Below, piece after piece: positions 9,439 to 18,505 of a stretch of DNA of 64,000 bases (its first letter is position 1; the number at the start of each line of letters is the position of its first letter). The translations under genes and the position numbers were made by a program. The notes under the pieces were generated by a model, which saw only the letters and a program-made list of their open reading frames with translations, did not search any database and was not told the DNA's origin. Source of the DNA: JACKAQ01 sp020634975 [NCBI: Calditrichia bacterium] (GTDB lineage Bacteria; Calditrichota; Calditrichia; RBG-13-44-9); the NCBI GenBank assembly GCA_020634975.1, contig JACKAQ010000001.1:1984001-2048000 (forward strand), in the 5' to 3' direction.

Positions 9439-10833
9439 ATGCGCTATTATTTTTTGGGAATTGCCGGAACGGCGATGGCATCTGTCGCGGTGCTGCTGAA
9501 GCAAAAAGGGCACGAAGTTTGGGGCACCGATTTGGGCATTTATCCGCCGATGAGCGATTTTTTGGCGGAACACAACATCCCCGTTTGGCAGGGCTACGAT
9601 GTGGCGCATCTCGAAACGCCGTTTGATATGGTGGTGATCGGCAACGCAATGTCGCGCGGCAACGTGGAAGTGGAAGCGATTTTGAGCCGCCGCCTGCCGA
9701 TGATTTCCATGCCGGAGCTGATCCGCAACGAATTCGCCCGCCCGCTGAAAAGCGTGGTCATCACCGGAACGCACGGCAAAACCACCACCACTACGCTGAT
9801 GAGCTGGTTGCTGCAGGTCGCCGAAAAATCACCGACATTCCTGATCGGCGGCATCGCCAAAAATTTTGATTCCTCCGTGCAGGTGGGCAGCGGCGAATAT
9901 TTTGTCATCGAGGGCGACGAATATGACAGCGCATTTTTTGACAAACGCCCTAAATTTGTGCACTATTTTCCGCATTATTTGACCATCAACAACATTGAAT
10001 TTGATCACGCGGATATTTATCCCGATCTCGATACGATTTTACGCGAATTCAAAAAAATGATTCGCATCGTGCCGGAGGACGGGCTGATTGTCGCGAACGC
10101 GGACAGTCCCGCCGTGCACGAAGTGCTCTCGCCGATCTATTCGCGGCTGCAATTGTTTGGCAAATCGCGTAACAACCACTGGTCGTACGAAATCATTGCG
10201 CAAACCGACCAATTCAGCGAATTCAATCTCTACGAAAAAGGGCAACTGGCGACTGCGACGCCGCTAAAATTTCCGTTTCCCGGCGAGTTTCAGGTGCAAA
10301 ACGCCACTGCTGTCGCGGCAATTGCCCGCGATATGGGTATCAGTTGGAAGGTGATCCACCATGCGTTCGAAACGTTTACAGGTGTCAAACGGCGGATGGA
10401 ATATTGGGGCAAACTACACGATGCGGATGTTTACGACGATTTCGCGCATCACCCGACCGCCATCCAGGTAACGCTGGAAGCCTTTCGCCGGAAATTCCCG
10501 AACCGGCGTTTGATCGCCCTGTTCGAGCCGCGAACCAATACCACCGTGCGCAATTTTTTTCAGGAAGAACTGGTCGCTGCGTTTAAACCGGCGGATATCG
10601 TTTTGTTCACGCCGCTGCATCGCATCGAGAAAATCCCCGAAAACCAGCGGCTCTCGCTGGAAAAATTGGTCGCGGATTTGGCTCGTGAGAATACCGAATC
10701 GGTGCTGCTCACCGGTCACGCGCAAATCCCCGAAAAACTGGCGGAAATTCTCCGCGAGGGCGATTTGCTGGTTTTGCTGACCAACGGCAGTTTGGGCGGT
10801 GAATACCAGAAATTGCGGGATCGCATTTCGTAG
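9439..10833 (+). CDS. mpl: UDP-N-acetylmuramate:L-Ala-gamma-D-Glu-meso-DAP ligase (Mpl)
   Basis: Mpl re-attaches recycled murein tripeptide to UDP-MurNAc, saving de novo synthesis of the peptide stem. The 464-residue protein has a short MurC-like N-terminal Rossmann domain (YYFLGIAGTAMASVAVLLKQ), the ATP P-loop ITGTHGKTTTTTL at residues 108-120, the central-domain ADIYPDLD region, and the C-terminal DDFAHHPTAI and LFEPRTNTT blocks. Compared with MurC, the GIAGTAM signature and the length fit Mpl. GAGGGAG stands five bases before the ATG. The neighbouring exported dipeptidase and M1 peptidase suggest peptide recycling, which is an inference. Its presence implies a meso-DAP type peptidoglycan. 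Confidence 0.92.
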   Translation: MRYYFLGIAGTAMASVAVLLKQKGHEVWGTDLGIYPPMSDFLAEHNIPVWQGYDVAHLETPFDMVVIGNAMSRGNVEVEAILSRRLPMISMPELIRNEFARPLKSVVITGTHGKTTTTTLMSWLLQVAEKSPTFLIGGIAKNFDSSVQVGSGEYFVIEGDEYDSAFFDKRPKFVHYFPHYLTINNIEFDHADIYPDLDTILREFKKMIRIVPEDGLIVANADSPAVHEVLSPIYSRLQLFGKSRNNHWSYEIIAQTDQFSEFNLYEKGQLATATPLKFPFPGEFQVQNATAVAAIARDMGISWKVIHHAFETFTGVKRRMEYWGKLHDADVYDDFAHHPTAIQVTLEAFRRKFPNRRLIALFEPRTNTTVRNFFQEELVAAFKPADIVLFTPLHRIEKIPENQRLSLEKLVADLARENTESVLLTGHAQIPEKLAEILREGDLLVLLTNGSLGGEYQKLRDRIS

Positions 10834-10854
10834 ATTTGATAAAAAATTTGCAAC

Positions 10855-10893
10855 AAAGAAAGGGCGAACGACTGTTCGCCCTTTCTTTGTTTT
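10855..10893. terminator. Bidirectional terminator between mpl and the M1 peptidase gene
   Basis: A perfect 15-bp stem (10855-10869 with 10874-10888, core GGGCGAAC/GTTCGCCC, loop GACT) with A-rich and T-rich flanks, placed between convergent genes. The same stem core recurs at 16678 and 29030. A second small stem (GGGGCA 10895-10900 with TGCCCC 10912-10917) follows immediately. Confidence 0.85.
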
Positions 10894-10923
10894 TGGGGCA
10901 CGTCGGCGCTATGCCCCTACGGG

Positions 10924-13239
10924 TTACTGCGATTTTTCCATTTCTTTTGCCCGGCGGTCGCGCTGCATATCGTTTTCCGGGTCTTTCTTTTCCTTAAATA
11001 TTTTGAAACGGCTGGGAATCGCTTTTTTCGGCCAGTGGTTGTTGTTCATGTCCACATCCGCGGTTTCCAGATACGGATCGAGCGCGATGCTGCGCAGCTC
11101 TTTTTCCGTCACAAAAACCTTGCTGACGTGCTCGCTGTCCAGCCGCCAGATTTCTGCGGGAATGTGGCGCATTTCCTTGCTGCCGTCGCTGTATTCAAAT
11201 TCGAGAATCAGCGGCATCACCAGCCCGCCAATGTTGGAAAATTTCACTTCGTAATAATTGTAATCTTTGTTGAGAAACGCGATATCGCTGGAATCCAGTT
11301 CGCTGAGGTATTGCTGATATTCCGCGCGATCCACCGCGTTGGCCAAATGCGGATCGAAACGATTGTAAAAATCGAGCAGCGATGTATCTTTGGCAGTCAT
11401 CGTTTGCGCGGCAAATTCGCTGTTGCGCATATCGGCGATGTATTTGCGCTCATTCTCAATTTTACGGTCGATCTCCTTTTCGATATCGGGATTGCGCGTG
11501 TCCACTTTGTGCCAGATCACCTCGTCGATCGCCAAATCCACGTGATCGGTCGTAAAAAACCAGCCGCGCCAAAACCAGTCCAGATCCACGCCGGAGGCAT
11601 CTTCCATCGTGCGGAACAGGTCGGCGGGCGTCGGGTGTTTGAACATCCAGCGCTGCGCATAGGTTTTGAACGCGAAATCGAACAATTCGCGACCCATCAC
11701 GGTTTCGCGGAGAATGTTCAGCGCGGTTGCCGGTTTACCGTAGGCATTGTCGCCAAAACTGAACAGCGATTCTGAATTGGTCATGATCGGCGTGATGAAC
11801 CGTTTGTCACCTTTCATGTAATCAACAATTTTATACGCCGCACCGCGCCGCGAGGGATAGCCCGGTTCCCACGCCTGCTCGGTCAAATATTGCAGAAATG
11901 AGTTCAGCCCCTCGTCCATCCACGTCCACTGGCGCTCGTCGGAATTCACGATCATCGGGAAAAAATTGTGCCCCACTTCGTGGATAATCACGCCAATCAT
12001 CCCGTATTTGGTGCGTTTGGAATAGGTGCCGTCCTTTTCCGGGCGACCGTAATTGAAGCAGATCATCGGGTATTCCATCCCGATTTTTTTGGCGTTCACG
12101 GAAATCGCGACGGGATACGGATAATCAAAAGTGTGTTTGGAATAATTTCGCAGCGTGTGTGCCACAACTTTTGTGGAATATTGCTCCCAGAGCGGATTGC
12201 CTTCTTTGGGATAGTAGGACATCGCCATCACCGTGCGATTGCCGAACGGCACGCCCATCGCGTCCCAAATAAATTTTCGGGAGCTTGCCCAACCGAAATC
12301 GCGAACGTTTTCCGCTTTGAAAATCCAGGTTTTGCTGCGATCCGTTTTATCTTTTTCATTCTCGCGGGCTTCGGCTTCGGTAACGATCATCACCGGTTCG
12401 CCGGCGCTGCGCGATTTGCGGAAACGCTCCTGCTGCTGCGCCGTGAGCACCTGTCCCGGATTTTGCAGCACGCCGGTCGCTCCGACAATGTGATCCGCCG
12501 GAACGGTGATGCTCACCGTAAAATCGCCGAAACACAATGTGAATTCGCCGCTGCCCAAAAACTGTTTGTTTTGCCAGCCATACACCTCGTTATACATGGC
12601 CATTCGCGGATAAAACTGGGCGATGGTGTAGAGGTAATTGTCGTCTTCCGCAAAATATTCGTAGCCGGAGCGGCCGCCCATTTTCATGCGATCGTTGATG
12701 TTATACCACCATTTTACGTTGAACGAAAACGTGCCGCCAGGCTTTAGCGGCTGCGGCAAATCGACCCGCATCATGGTTTTGTTGATAACATACGGCAGCG
12801 CCGAACCGGAAGTGGTGGTCACGGATTCAATTTTGAATCCGCCGTCGAAATCGTTGTGTAACATCTTGATTTCTTTGAAACTTAGGCTATCTGAAATACC
12901 CACGTTGTCCGCGACAAAATTATCCGAATCTTTGGCACGAACGTTCTGGTCGAGTTGCAGCCAGAGATAGGTGAGCACGTCCGGCGAGTTGTTGTGATAG
13001 GTCACGGTTTCGCTGCCGTCGATGCGCTGTTTAGCGTCGTCGAGCGTTACTTTTATATTGTAATCCGCGCGCTGTTGCCAATAATCATGTCCCGGCGCGC
13101 CGGATGCGGCGCGATAGGTGTTCGGCGTCGGCAGCAGTTCGCCCAGTTGCCGGAATTTGTTTTTGTTCACATTTTCATCCGCGAAAATCAGCGCAGAGAA
13201 CGCGAGCAACGCCAGCAAAATCCATTGAATCTGTTTCAT
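10924..13239 (-). CDS. M1-family zinc metallopeptidase, exported
   Basis: A 771-residue aminopeptidase-like protein with a signal peptide (IQWILLALLAFSALIFA). The zinc site is HEVGH at residues 420-424, with the third ligand Glu 18 residues later in WMDEGLN: a complete HExxH-x18-E gluzincin site. GMEYPMI before it is the counterpart of the GxMEN substrate-binding motif. The C-terminal third has no recognised sorting domain. The chosen ATG at 13239 follows GAGG by a normal spacing; a TTG four codons upstream would lie on the Shine-Dalgarno. It is divergent from a DUF6702 gene, a pairing also common in Bacteroidota, and shares a terminator with mpl. Substrates unknown. Confidence 0.92.
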   Translation of the reverse strand: MKQIQWILLALLAFSALIFADENVNKNKFRQLGELLPTPNTYRAASGAPGHDYWQQRADYNIKVTLDDAKQRIDGSETVTYHNNSPDVLTYLWLQLDQNVRAKDSDNFVADNVGISDSLSFKEIKMLHNDFDGGFKIESVTTTSGSALPYVINKTMMRVDLPQPLKPGGTFSFNVKWWYNINDRMKMGGRSGYEYFAEDDNYLYTIAQFYPRMAMYNEVYGWQNKQFLGSGEFTLCFGDFTVSITVPADHIVGATGVLQNPGQVLTAQQQERFRKSRSAGEPVMIVTEAEARENEKDKTDRSKTWIFKAENVRDFGWASSRKFIWDAMGVPFGNRTVMAMSYYPKEGNPLWEQYSTKVVAHTLRNYSKHTFDYPYPVAISVNAKKIGMEYPMICFNYGRPEKDGTYSKRTKYGMIGVIIHEVGHNFFPMIVNSDERQWTWMDEGLNSFLQYLTEQAWEPGYPSRRGAAYKIVDYMKGDKRFITPIMTNSESLFSFGDNAYGKPATALNILRETVMGRELFDFAFKTYAQRWMFKHPTPADLFRTMEDASGVDLDWFWRGWFFTTDHVDLAIDEVIWHKVDTRNPDIEKEIDRKIENERKYIADMRNSEFAAQTMTAKDTSLLDFYNRFDPHLANAVDRAEYQQYLSELDSSDIAFLNKDYNYYEVKFSNIGGLVMPLILEFEYSDGSKEMRHIPAEIWRLDSEHVSKVFVTEKELRSIALDPYLETADVDMNNNHWPKKAIPSRFKIFKEKKDPENDMQRDRRAKEMEKSQ

Positions 13240-13370
13240 ATTTTTCCTCAAAAAAGTATATCGATTCGCAAAAAAATTTATGACATTTGCGAAAGCGAAA
13301 CTGTTTCGCTCCCGGAACGTAACAAGCCGGGTAACTTAATCATTTTTTCTCAAAAAAGAAAAAATCAAAA

Positions 13371-13880
13371 ATGACAACATTCATTTTTCATCGATTTCTA
13401 ATTTTGGCGATGCTCGTCGGGTTGTTTTTTCCGGCGCTCGGGCACGATTATTACGTAAGTTTTTGCCAGATCAACCACAATCCCGAAGCGCAAACGCTGG
13501 AAATCACCCTGAAAATGTACACGGATGATCTGGAAACTGCGCTGGCAAATCGCGGGCACGAACAGTTGTTCATCGGCACGGATAAAGAATCGCCGGTAGC
13601 GGATTCGCTGGCGTTCGAATATATTCTCGAACACCTGCGGCTTTCGGTGAACGGCGATTCGGTGGGAATCTCGGTGATCGGGAAAGAGGTGGAGCTGGAT
13701 GTATTTTACGGATATCTGGAAGTTCAACAAATCCAAACGGTTAGCGAAATAAAACTAACCCACACGCTGCTGCTCGATTCGTTCGACTCACAGCAAAACA
13801 TGGTGCGCATCCGCGCCAATAAAGCCGAAAAAACGATGCTGCTCAACAGCGAACAAATGTCCGATTCGCTCGTATTTTAG
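13371..13880 (+). CDS. DUF6702 family exported protein
   Basis: A 169-residue protein with a signal peptide (FLILAMLVGLFFPALG) followed by HDYYVSFCQINHNPEAQTLE and ITLKMYTDDLETAL. The pattern H-x-Y-V-S-x-x-x-I-N and the acidic K-[MI]-[YF]-TDDLE-x-AL is what I know from DUF6702 proteins. Function is not established for this family. In Bacteroidota it is frequently encoded beside an M1 metallopeptidase; here it is divergent from one, with a 131-bp shared upstream region. That conserved association suggests a joint role at the periplasm or cell surface, but nothing in the sequence shows what. Confidence 0.8.
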   Translation: MTTFIFHRFLILAMLVGLFFPALGHDYYVSFCQINHNPEAQTLEITLKMYTDDLETALANRGHEQLFIGTDKESPVADSLAFEYILEHLRLSVNGDSVGISVIGKEVELDVFYGYLEVQQIQTVSEIKLTHTLLLDSFDSQQNMVRIRANKAEKTMLLNSEQMSDSLVF

Positions 13881-13926
13881 CAACAAATGTATCCCAAAAA
13901 AGCGTATCGAGGGGTGAATGGTTCAG

Positions 13927-13954
13927 GGAGATTCCTGCATCCGCAGGAATGACC
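13927..13954 (+). repeat. Extragenic palindromic repeat (ATTCCTGC type)
   Basis: Arms ATTCCTGC (13931-13938) and GCAGGAAT (13943-13950) flank a 4-base loop, with GGAG before and GACC after. The same element with loop CTTC occurs at 53536-53560. It resembles the 34-bp repeat at 9291 in ending with GGAATGAC. Confidence 0.7.
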
Positions 13955-14001
13955 GTTCAACATTAGCAATTGCCAATCACTAAAAAATCAGGAGGAGCGA
14001 C

Positions 14002-14547
14002 ATGTCCGATACCATGATCCAAAATCTCGAAGAAAAAACCGGCAAATCGATAAACGAATGGATTGCGATTGTCAAAACCAGCGGCATCGAAAAGCATAAG
14101 GCAATCATCGATTTTTTGAAATCGGAGCACGGATTGACTTACGGTTACGCCAATCTGGTTGCCCACAAAGCCAAAGCAACGGACGCCGGTTCCGCCAGCG
14201 ATGACAGCGAACTGATCGACGGGCAATTTGCCGGAAAAGAAGAATTGCGTCCGATTCACGACAAATTGATGAGCGCAGTGAAAAATTTCGGCAGCGATGT
14301 AGAAATCGCACCGAAAAAAGCGTATGTGAGTTTGCGCCGGAAAAAGCAGTTCGGCATCATCCAACCGACCACCAAAACGCGGCTGGATGTGGGCATCAAC
14401 CTGAAAGATGTGCCGCCCACCGATCGGCTGGAAGCATCGGGCAGCTTCAATTCGATGGTCAGCCATCGCGTGCGCGTTTCGTCTGCGGATGAGGTGGATG
14501 CAGAGCTGATCGGCTGGCTGAAAGCGGCTTTCGACGCGGCGGGCTGA
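14002..14547 (+). CDS. DUF4287 + DUF5655 domain protein
   Basis: A 181-residue cytoplasmic protein of two small domains. Residues 5-50 (EEKTGKSINEWIAIVKTSG, then KHKAIIDFLKSEHGLTYGYAN) match DUF4287. Residues 75-180 (LRPIHDKLMSAVKNFGSDVE, KKAYVSLRRKKQFGIIQPTT and the VDAELIGWLKAAFDAA end) match DUF5655. The two-domain arrangement is common across bacteria, and its function is unknown; a nucleic-acid or transport role has not been shown. A strong AGGAGGAG precedes the ATG. It is a single-gene unit between DUF6702 and an M1 peptidase, in the same direction but with gaps over 100 bp on both sides. Confidence 0.9.
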   Translation: MSDTMIQNLEEKTGKSINEWIAIVKTSGIEKHKAIIDFLKSEHGLTYGYANLVAHKAKATDAGSASDDSELIDGQFAGKEELRPIHDKLMSAVKNFGSDVEIAPKKAYVSLRRKKQFGIIQPTTKTRLDVGINLKDVPPTDRLEASGSFNSMVSHRVRVSSADEVDAELIGWLKAAFDAAG

Positions 14548-14654
14548 TCGCCACAAATTCATCAAATGCTAAGCAGGATCATATTTTTTTCTCCGCCAAA
14601 CGGGTATTTTCAAATCAAATGCAATTGATTGAACCGATGGAAAAAGGAGAAAAA

Positions 14655-16634
14655 ATGCGTTGGTTAACTCTTGTCCTGATAATGCTTTGCGTCCAATCGG
14701 GTATCTCGCAGGATTTCCGGGCGATCCAGGAATCCCGCGAGCACATCCGGCAGATGGAAAGCGCACGCCGCCAAAAGCAAATCCAAATTCTTTCAAAAAT
14801 TTCAACCCCCAATCAACTGAATTACGATGTCACCGGTTACACGATTAATCTGAACATTTGGCCGGTTACCAAAACCATCGACGGCTCGGTGGTGATCACC
14901 GGAAAAAGCAAAATCACCGGACTCACCCATCTGGAGTTCAATTTGTTCAGCAATATGACGGTGGATTCCATCACCCAAAACGGATCGCCGCTCACGTTTA
15001 ATCACGCCGGAAATTTGGTCGATGTTCAGTTGCCCGCATTTCTCGGTACCGATGGCGATTTTTCGGTGGAAATTTTTTATCACGGCAATCCGCAAAGCAT
15101 CGGGCTGGGCTCCTGGCGTTGGTCAACGCATTCGGGAAACCCGATTATTTCCACGCTCAGCGAGCCGTTTGGCGCACCCACCTGGTGGCCCTGCAAAGAC
15201 GATCCGGCGGATAAAGCGGATTCGGTGTTCCTGAACATCACCGTGCCGGAAAATCTGGTGGTGGCTTCCAACGGACTGCTGAAAGCGGTCACGCCCGCGC
15301 CGGACAATCGCCACACGTATTCGTGGGAAACGCGCTATCCCATCTCCAATTATCTGGTGTCGCTGGCGATCAGCAATTACGCGGAATTTGGCGATTGGTA
15401 TGTGTCCGCTTCCGGCGATTCCATGCCGCTGGTGTATTATGTGTATCCCGAACATTTGGCTGCGGCGCAGGAAGATTTTTCTGTTACGGATGAAATGATC
15501 AGCGCTTTTGCGGAAATTTACGGGGAATATCCGTTCATCGAAGAAAAATACGGAATGGCGATTTTCAGCTGGGGCGGCGCGATGGAGCACCAAACCATGA
15601 CATCCTACGGCTCCGGGCTGATCACCGGAAACCACACCTACGACTGGATTAACGCGCACGAGCTGGCGCACCAATGGTTCGGCGATCTGATCACCATGAA
15701 ACGCTGGTCGCATATTTGGCTAAATGAAGGTTTTGCATCGTATAGCGAAGCCATGTGGATGGAATCGCTGTATGGCAAAACTGCCTATCACAACTATCTG
15801 GCGTCGCAGGATCCCGGGTTTTTCTCCGGCTCGCTGTTTGTGACGGATTCCACCAACGAGAACGCATTATTCAGCAATACGGTTTACGACAAAGGATCGT
15901 GGGCGCTGCACATGCTGCGCGGCGTGCTCGGCGATTCGCTGTTTTTTGCCGGCATCCGCAGCTATGCGACGGACAGCAGCCTGGTGTTTGGCAACGCCAC
16001 CACCGAAGATTTTCGCGATATTTGCGAAGCCGTTTCCGGGATGGATCTGGACTGGTATTTTGATGAATGGGTGTATCGCGCCGGACGCCCGAATTACCAA
16101 TACGACTGGAAAGTTACCGGTAACCGCCCCTTTACCACCACGCTAACACTGAAGCAAACCAATGCTGTTCCGTATAAAATGCCAATTCAGATTTATTTGT
16201 TTGGTGACGGGCTGGACAGCACCGTAACGGTTTGGGACAGTTTGGCGTATCAGCAATTCCAGTTTGTTACCAACGACGCCCCGATAGATGTGCAGGTTGA
16301 CCCCGATAACTGGATCTTAAAAAATATCGATCGCGTAACCGGCATCGTCGATGGCGAAAATGAACAGCCGCAACGGTTTGAACTGACGCAGAATTACCCG
16401 AATCCGTTTAACCCGACCACGACGATCGAATTTTATTTGCAGAATCCGGGTTACACAACATTGGCAATTTACGATATGCTCGGTCAAAAAATTGCAACAC
16501 TTGCAGCAGAAAACCTGAACAGCGGCAGGCATTTGTATCAGTGGGATGCATCCGGTATGGCATCGGGAATTTATTATTACCGGTTAACCGCCGGTAATTT
16601 CACCGCCGTCAAAAAAGCGCTGCTGTTGAGATGA
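14655..16634 (+). CDS. M1-family aminopeptidase with C-terminal T9SS sorting domain
   Basis: A 659-residue secreted aminopeptidase. It has a signal peptide (WLTLVLIMLCVQSGISQ), the M1 N-terminal beta domain, GAMEH at about 308-312 (the GxMEN-type motif with His for Asn), HELAHQWFGD at 335-344 and the third zinc ligand in LNEGFASY. The last about 85 residues are a type A T9SS sorting domain (FELTQNYPNPFNPTTTIEF, then a beta-sandwich ending in KKALLLR). It should therefore be carried to the cell surface or medium by type IX secretion. AAGGAG precedes the ATG at 14655; an in-frame ATG 36 bases upstream would include that Shine-Dalgarno in the coding region. It ends at a bidirectional terminator shared with cnoX. 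Confidence 0.93.
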   Translation: MRWLTLVLIMLCVQSGISQDFRAIQESREHIRQMESARRQKQIQILSKISTPNQLNYDVTGYTINLNIWPVTKTIDGSVVITGKSKITGLTHLEFNLFSNMTVDSITQNGSPLTFNHAGNLVDVQLPAFLGTDGDFSVEIFYHGNPQSIGLGSWRWSTHSGNPIISTLSEPFGAPTWWPCKDDPADKADSVFLNITVPENLVVASNGLLKAVTPAPDNRHTYSWETRYPISNYLVSLAISNYAEFGDWYVSASGDSMPLVYYVYPEHLAAAQEDFSVTDEMISAFAEIYGEYPFIEEKYGMAIFSWGGAMEHQTMTSYGSGLITGNHTYDWINAHELAHQWFGDLITMKRWSHIWLNEGFASYSEAMWMESLYGKTAYHNYLASQDPGFFSGSLFVTDSTNENALFSNTVYDKGSWALHMLRGVLGDSLFFAGIRSYATDSSLVFGNATTEDFRDICEAVSGMDLDWYFDEWVYRAGRPNYQYDWKVTGNRPFTTTLTLKQTNAVPYKMPIQIYLFGDGLDSTVTVWDSLAYQQFQFVTNDAPIDVQVDPDNWILKNIDRVTGIVDGENEQPQRFELTQNYPNPFNPTTTIEFYLQNPGYTTLAIYDMLGQKIATLAAENLNSGRHLYQWDASGMASGIYYYRLTAGNFTAVKKALLLR

Positions 16635-16677
16635 AATACCGTAAAAACAATTGATACCGATTGACATTTTTGAAATA

Positions 16678-16707
16678 AAAAAAGGCGAACGGTTGTTCGC
16701 CTTTTTT
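16678..16707. terminator. Bidirectional terminator between the T9SS M1 gene and cnoX
   Basis: Stem AAAAAAGGCGAAC (16678-16690) pairs perfectly with 16695-16707, loop GGTT, between two convergent genes. The stem core and loop are the same as the terminator at 29030-29055 read on the other strand. Confidence 0.85.
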
Positions 16708-16711
16708 GCTA

Positions 16712-17521
16712 CTAATACATTGCCCGGCTGAGCCGGGTTCGGTAATCGCGGGTGAGTTCGCTGCTGTCGCCCAAATATTTAAAAATGGCGATGCAGGCTT
16801 TGCGCGCACCGTCGTCATCGTAATAACGATCTTCGATAATAATTTCGATAAATGTTTTCAACGCTTTCTCAAAATCCAGTTGTTTCAAATCTGCAATTGC
16901 CTGTAAATATTGAGACTTAACCGGCGCTTCCGGCAGTTTGTCCGGGTTCTCCGCCCGATCGTATAAATAGGCAATTTCGCTGAGCGCTTCGCTCAAATCG
17001 TAATGTTCGGTGCCTTCCAAATCCTGGGCCAGTTCCACCGCTTTTTGGGGATTAGAAAACGCCAGCGATCGCGCCAGCATCGCTTTGGCAGCCAAATTTC
17101 CCGGTTCCGCAGCCAAAACGCTCTCTAATATTTCCTGTGATTTTTGGATGTCGCCACGCTGGAGCAAATCCGCCGCCTGCGCCACGTGTTGGGCAAATTT
17201 GCTGGGAATGGCTTTCTGCAGCCACTGCTCAATCGCGGCTTCCGGCATCGCGCCGGTAAATTCGTCCGTCACCTGCCCGTCGATAAACAGCTTCACATTC
17301 GGGATGCCGCGAATGCCGTATTGCATCGCCAATTCCTGGTGCACCTCGGTGTTCACTTTTGCGAGAACCCATTTATCGTTGTGTTTCTCAGCCAGTTTTT
17401 CCAGCACCGGACCGAGAATTTTGCAGGGTCCGCACCATTCTGCCCAAAAATCGACCAGCACCGGTTTTTCAAAGCTTTTCTGGATCACTTCCTGTTGAAA
17501 ATTTTGAACATCGTAAGCCAT
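16712..17521 (-). CDS. cnoX: Thioredoxin-TPR co-chaperone CnoX (YbbN)
   Basis: A 269-residue cytoplasmic protein: thioredoxin fold at residues 1-110 with an intact WCGPC active site at 29-33 and the cis-Pro region GIRGIPNVKLF, then a TPR-like helical domain from about 115 to the end (AADLLQRGDIQKSQEILESV, LEAEPGN-like and ALSEIAYLYD repeats). CnoX proteins hold oxidised or unfolding substrates and pass them to GroEL or DnaK. Unlike the E. coli protein, this one has a full redox CxxC, so it may also act as a reductase, as described for the alphaproteobacterial form. It is a monocistronic gene. Confidence 0.88.
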   Translation of the reverse strand: MAYDVQNFQQEVIQKSFEKPVLVDFWAEWCGPCKILGPVLEKLAEKHNDKWVLAKVNTEVHQELAMQYGIRGIPNVKLFIDGQVTDEFTGAMPEAAIEQWLQKAIPSKFAQHVAQAADLLQRGDIQKSQEILESVLAAEPGNLAAKAMLARSLAFSNPQKAVELAQDLEGTEHYDLSEALSEIAYLYDRAENPDKLPEAPVKSQYLQAIADLKQLDFEKALKTFIEIIIEDRYYDDDGARKACIAIFKYLGDSSELTRDYRTRLSRAMY

Positions 17522-17684
17522 TGTTTAACCTCATTTGCGTTTTCAATTAACTGTTGATAAGATTCAAAACGATCGTTTTCGTTGCAAGAAAATTAATTTC
17601 TTTTCCGGCGATTGCTTCGTATTATCAAAACGGGTGATCGCGGGTCTTTTAAATATGATGACAACAAAACCGGGAGGTTTTTAA

Positions 17685-18410
17685 CTGGACGCAGTAAAAT
17701 TGGGAATGGCGCTGATTTTCGCAGGCATCGCGCTGCTGATCTGCCAACCGGCGCCGCAACAACCGGTTGAGGTTGCAGATTCCGCGATTGGCCAAACTGC
17801 GCAGCAAACCGGCGATGGCAACTACCTGCTCTATCTGCCGGAAAATTTTTCGGAAGAAACGCGCTGGCCGCTGATTGTTTATTTGCACGGTGCATCGCTG
17901 CGGGGCGAAAATCCCAAAAAAGTGGGCGAATACGGCTTGCCGCGCATGTTGAAAAAACGCGGCGATTTTCCGTTTGTGGTACTCTCCCCGCAATGTCCGT
18001 CCGGCGAAAGTTGGCACGAACAGAATTGGCTGATGCCACTCATCGATGACATTTCAGAAAAATACGGCATCGACACGCAGCGAATTTACCTCACCGGTGT
18101 CAGTTTGGGCGGCAGCGGCACATGGTTTTGGGGCGCGCAATTTCCGGAGAAATTTGCGGCAATCGCGCCGCTGTGTGGCTACGGCAATCCCGAAACGGCG
18201 AATGCGCTGAAACATACGCCGATCTGGACATTTCACGGCGCAAAAGATCGCACGGTGCCCGTTGAGCTCACCGATAAAATGGTTGCTGCGCTGGAAGCCG
18301 CAAACGGCAATGTGCGGTTTTCGCGATTGCGCAACAAAGGCCATAATATTGTGGAAGACGTGTATCAAAATGAAGATTTGTACGAATGGTTTCTCGATCA
18401 TCGCCGTTGA
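17685..18410 (+). CDS. Exported alpha/beta-hydrolase, predicted esterase, probably CTG start
   Basis: An esterase-like alpha/beta hydrolase of about 241 residues. Visible are the oxyanion-loop strand WPLIVYLHGAS, the nucleophile elbow GVSLGGSGTWFWG, an Asp in WTFHGAKDRTVP and the His in RNKGHNIVEDVY, so the Ser-Asp-His triad is complete. The N terminus is hydrophobic (MALIFAGIALLICQ), giving a signal peptide or an atypical lipoprotein signal. The start is uncertain: GGGAGG ends eight bases before an in-frame CTG at 17685, while TTG 17700 and ATG 17706 have no Shine-Dalgarno at the right distance. The next gene follows after 95 bases. The fold resembles dienelactone hydrolase and PHB-depolymerase-like esterases; the substrate is unknown. 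Confidence 0.8.
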   Translation: MDAVKLGMALIFAGIALLICQPAPQQPVEVADSAIGQTAQQTGDGNYLLYLPENFSEETRWPLIVYLHGASLRGENPKKVGEYGLPRMLKKRGDFPFVVLSPQCPSGESWHEQNWLMPLIDDISEKYGIDTQRIYLTGVSLGGSGTWFWGAQFPEKFAAIAPLCGYGNPETANALKHTPIWTFHGAKDRTVPVELTDKMVAALEAANGNVRFSRLRNKGHNIVEDVYQNEDLYEWFLDHRR

Positions 18411-18505
18411 AGATTTTTGCGCCAGTTGAGGAAAATTGCAACATCACACCGCAATCTACGTTTATTCAACTGTTCGATTGTGAACATATAACATGGAGAC
18501 AAAAA

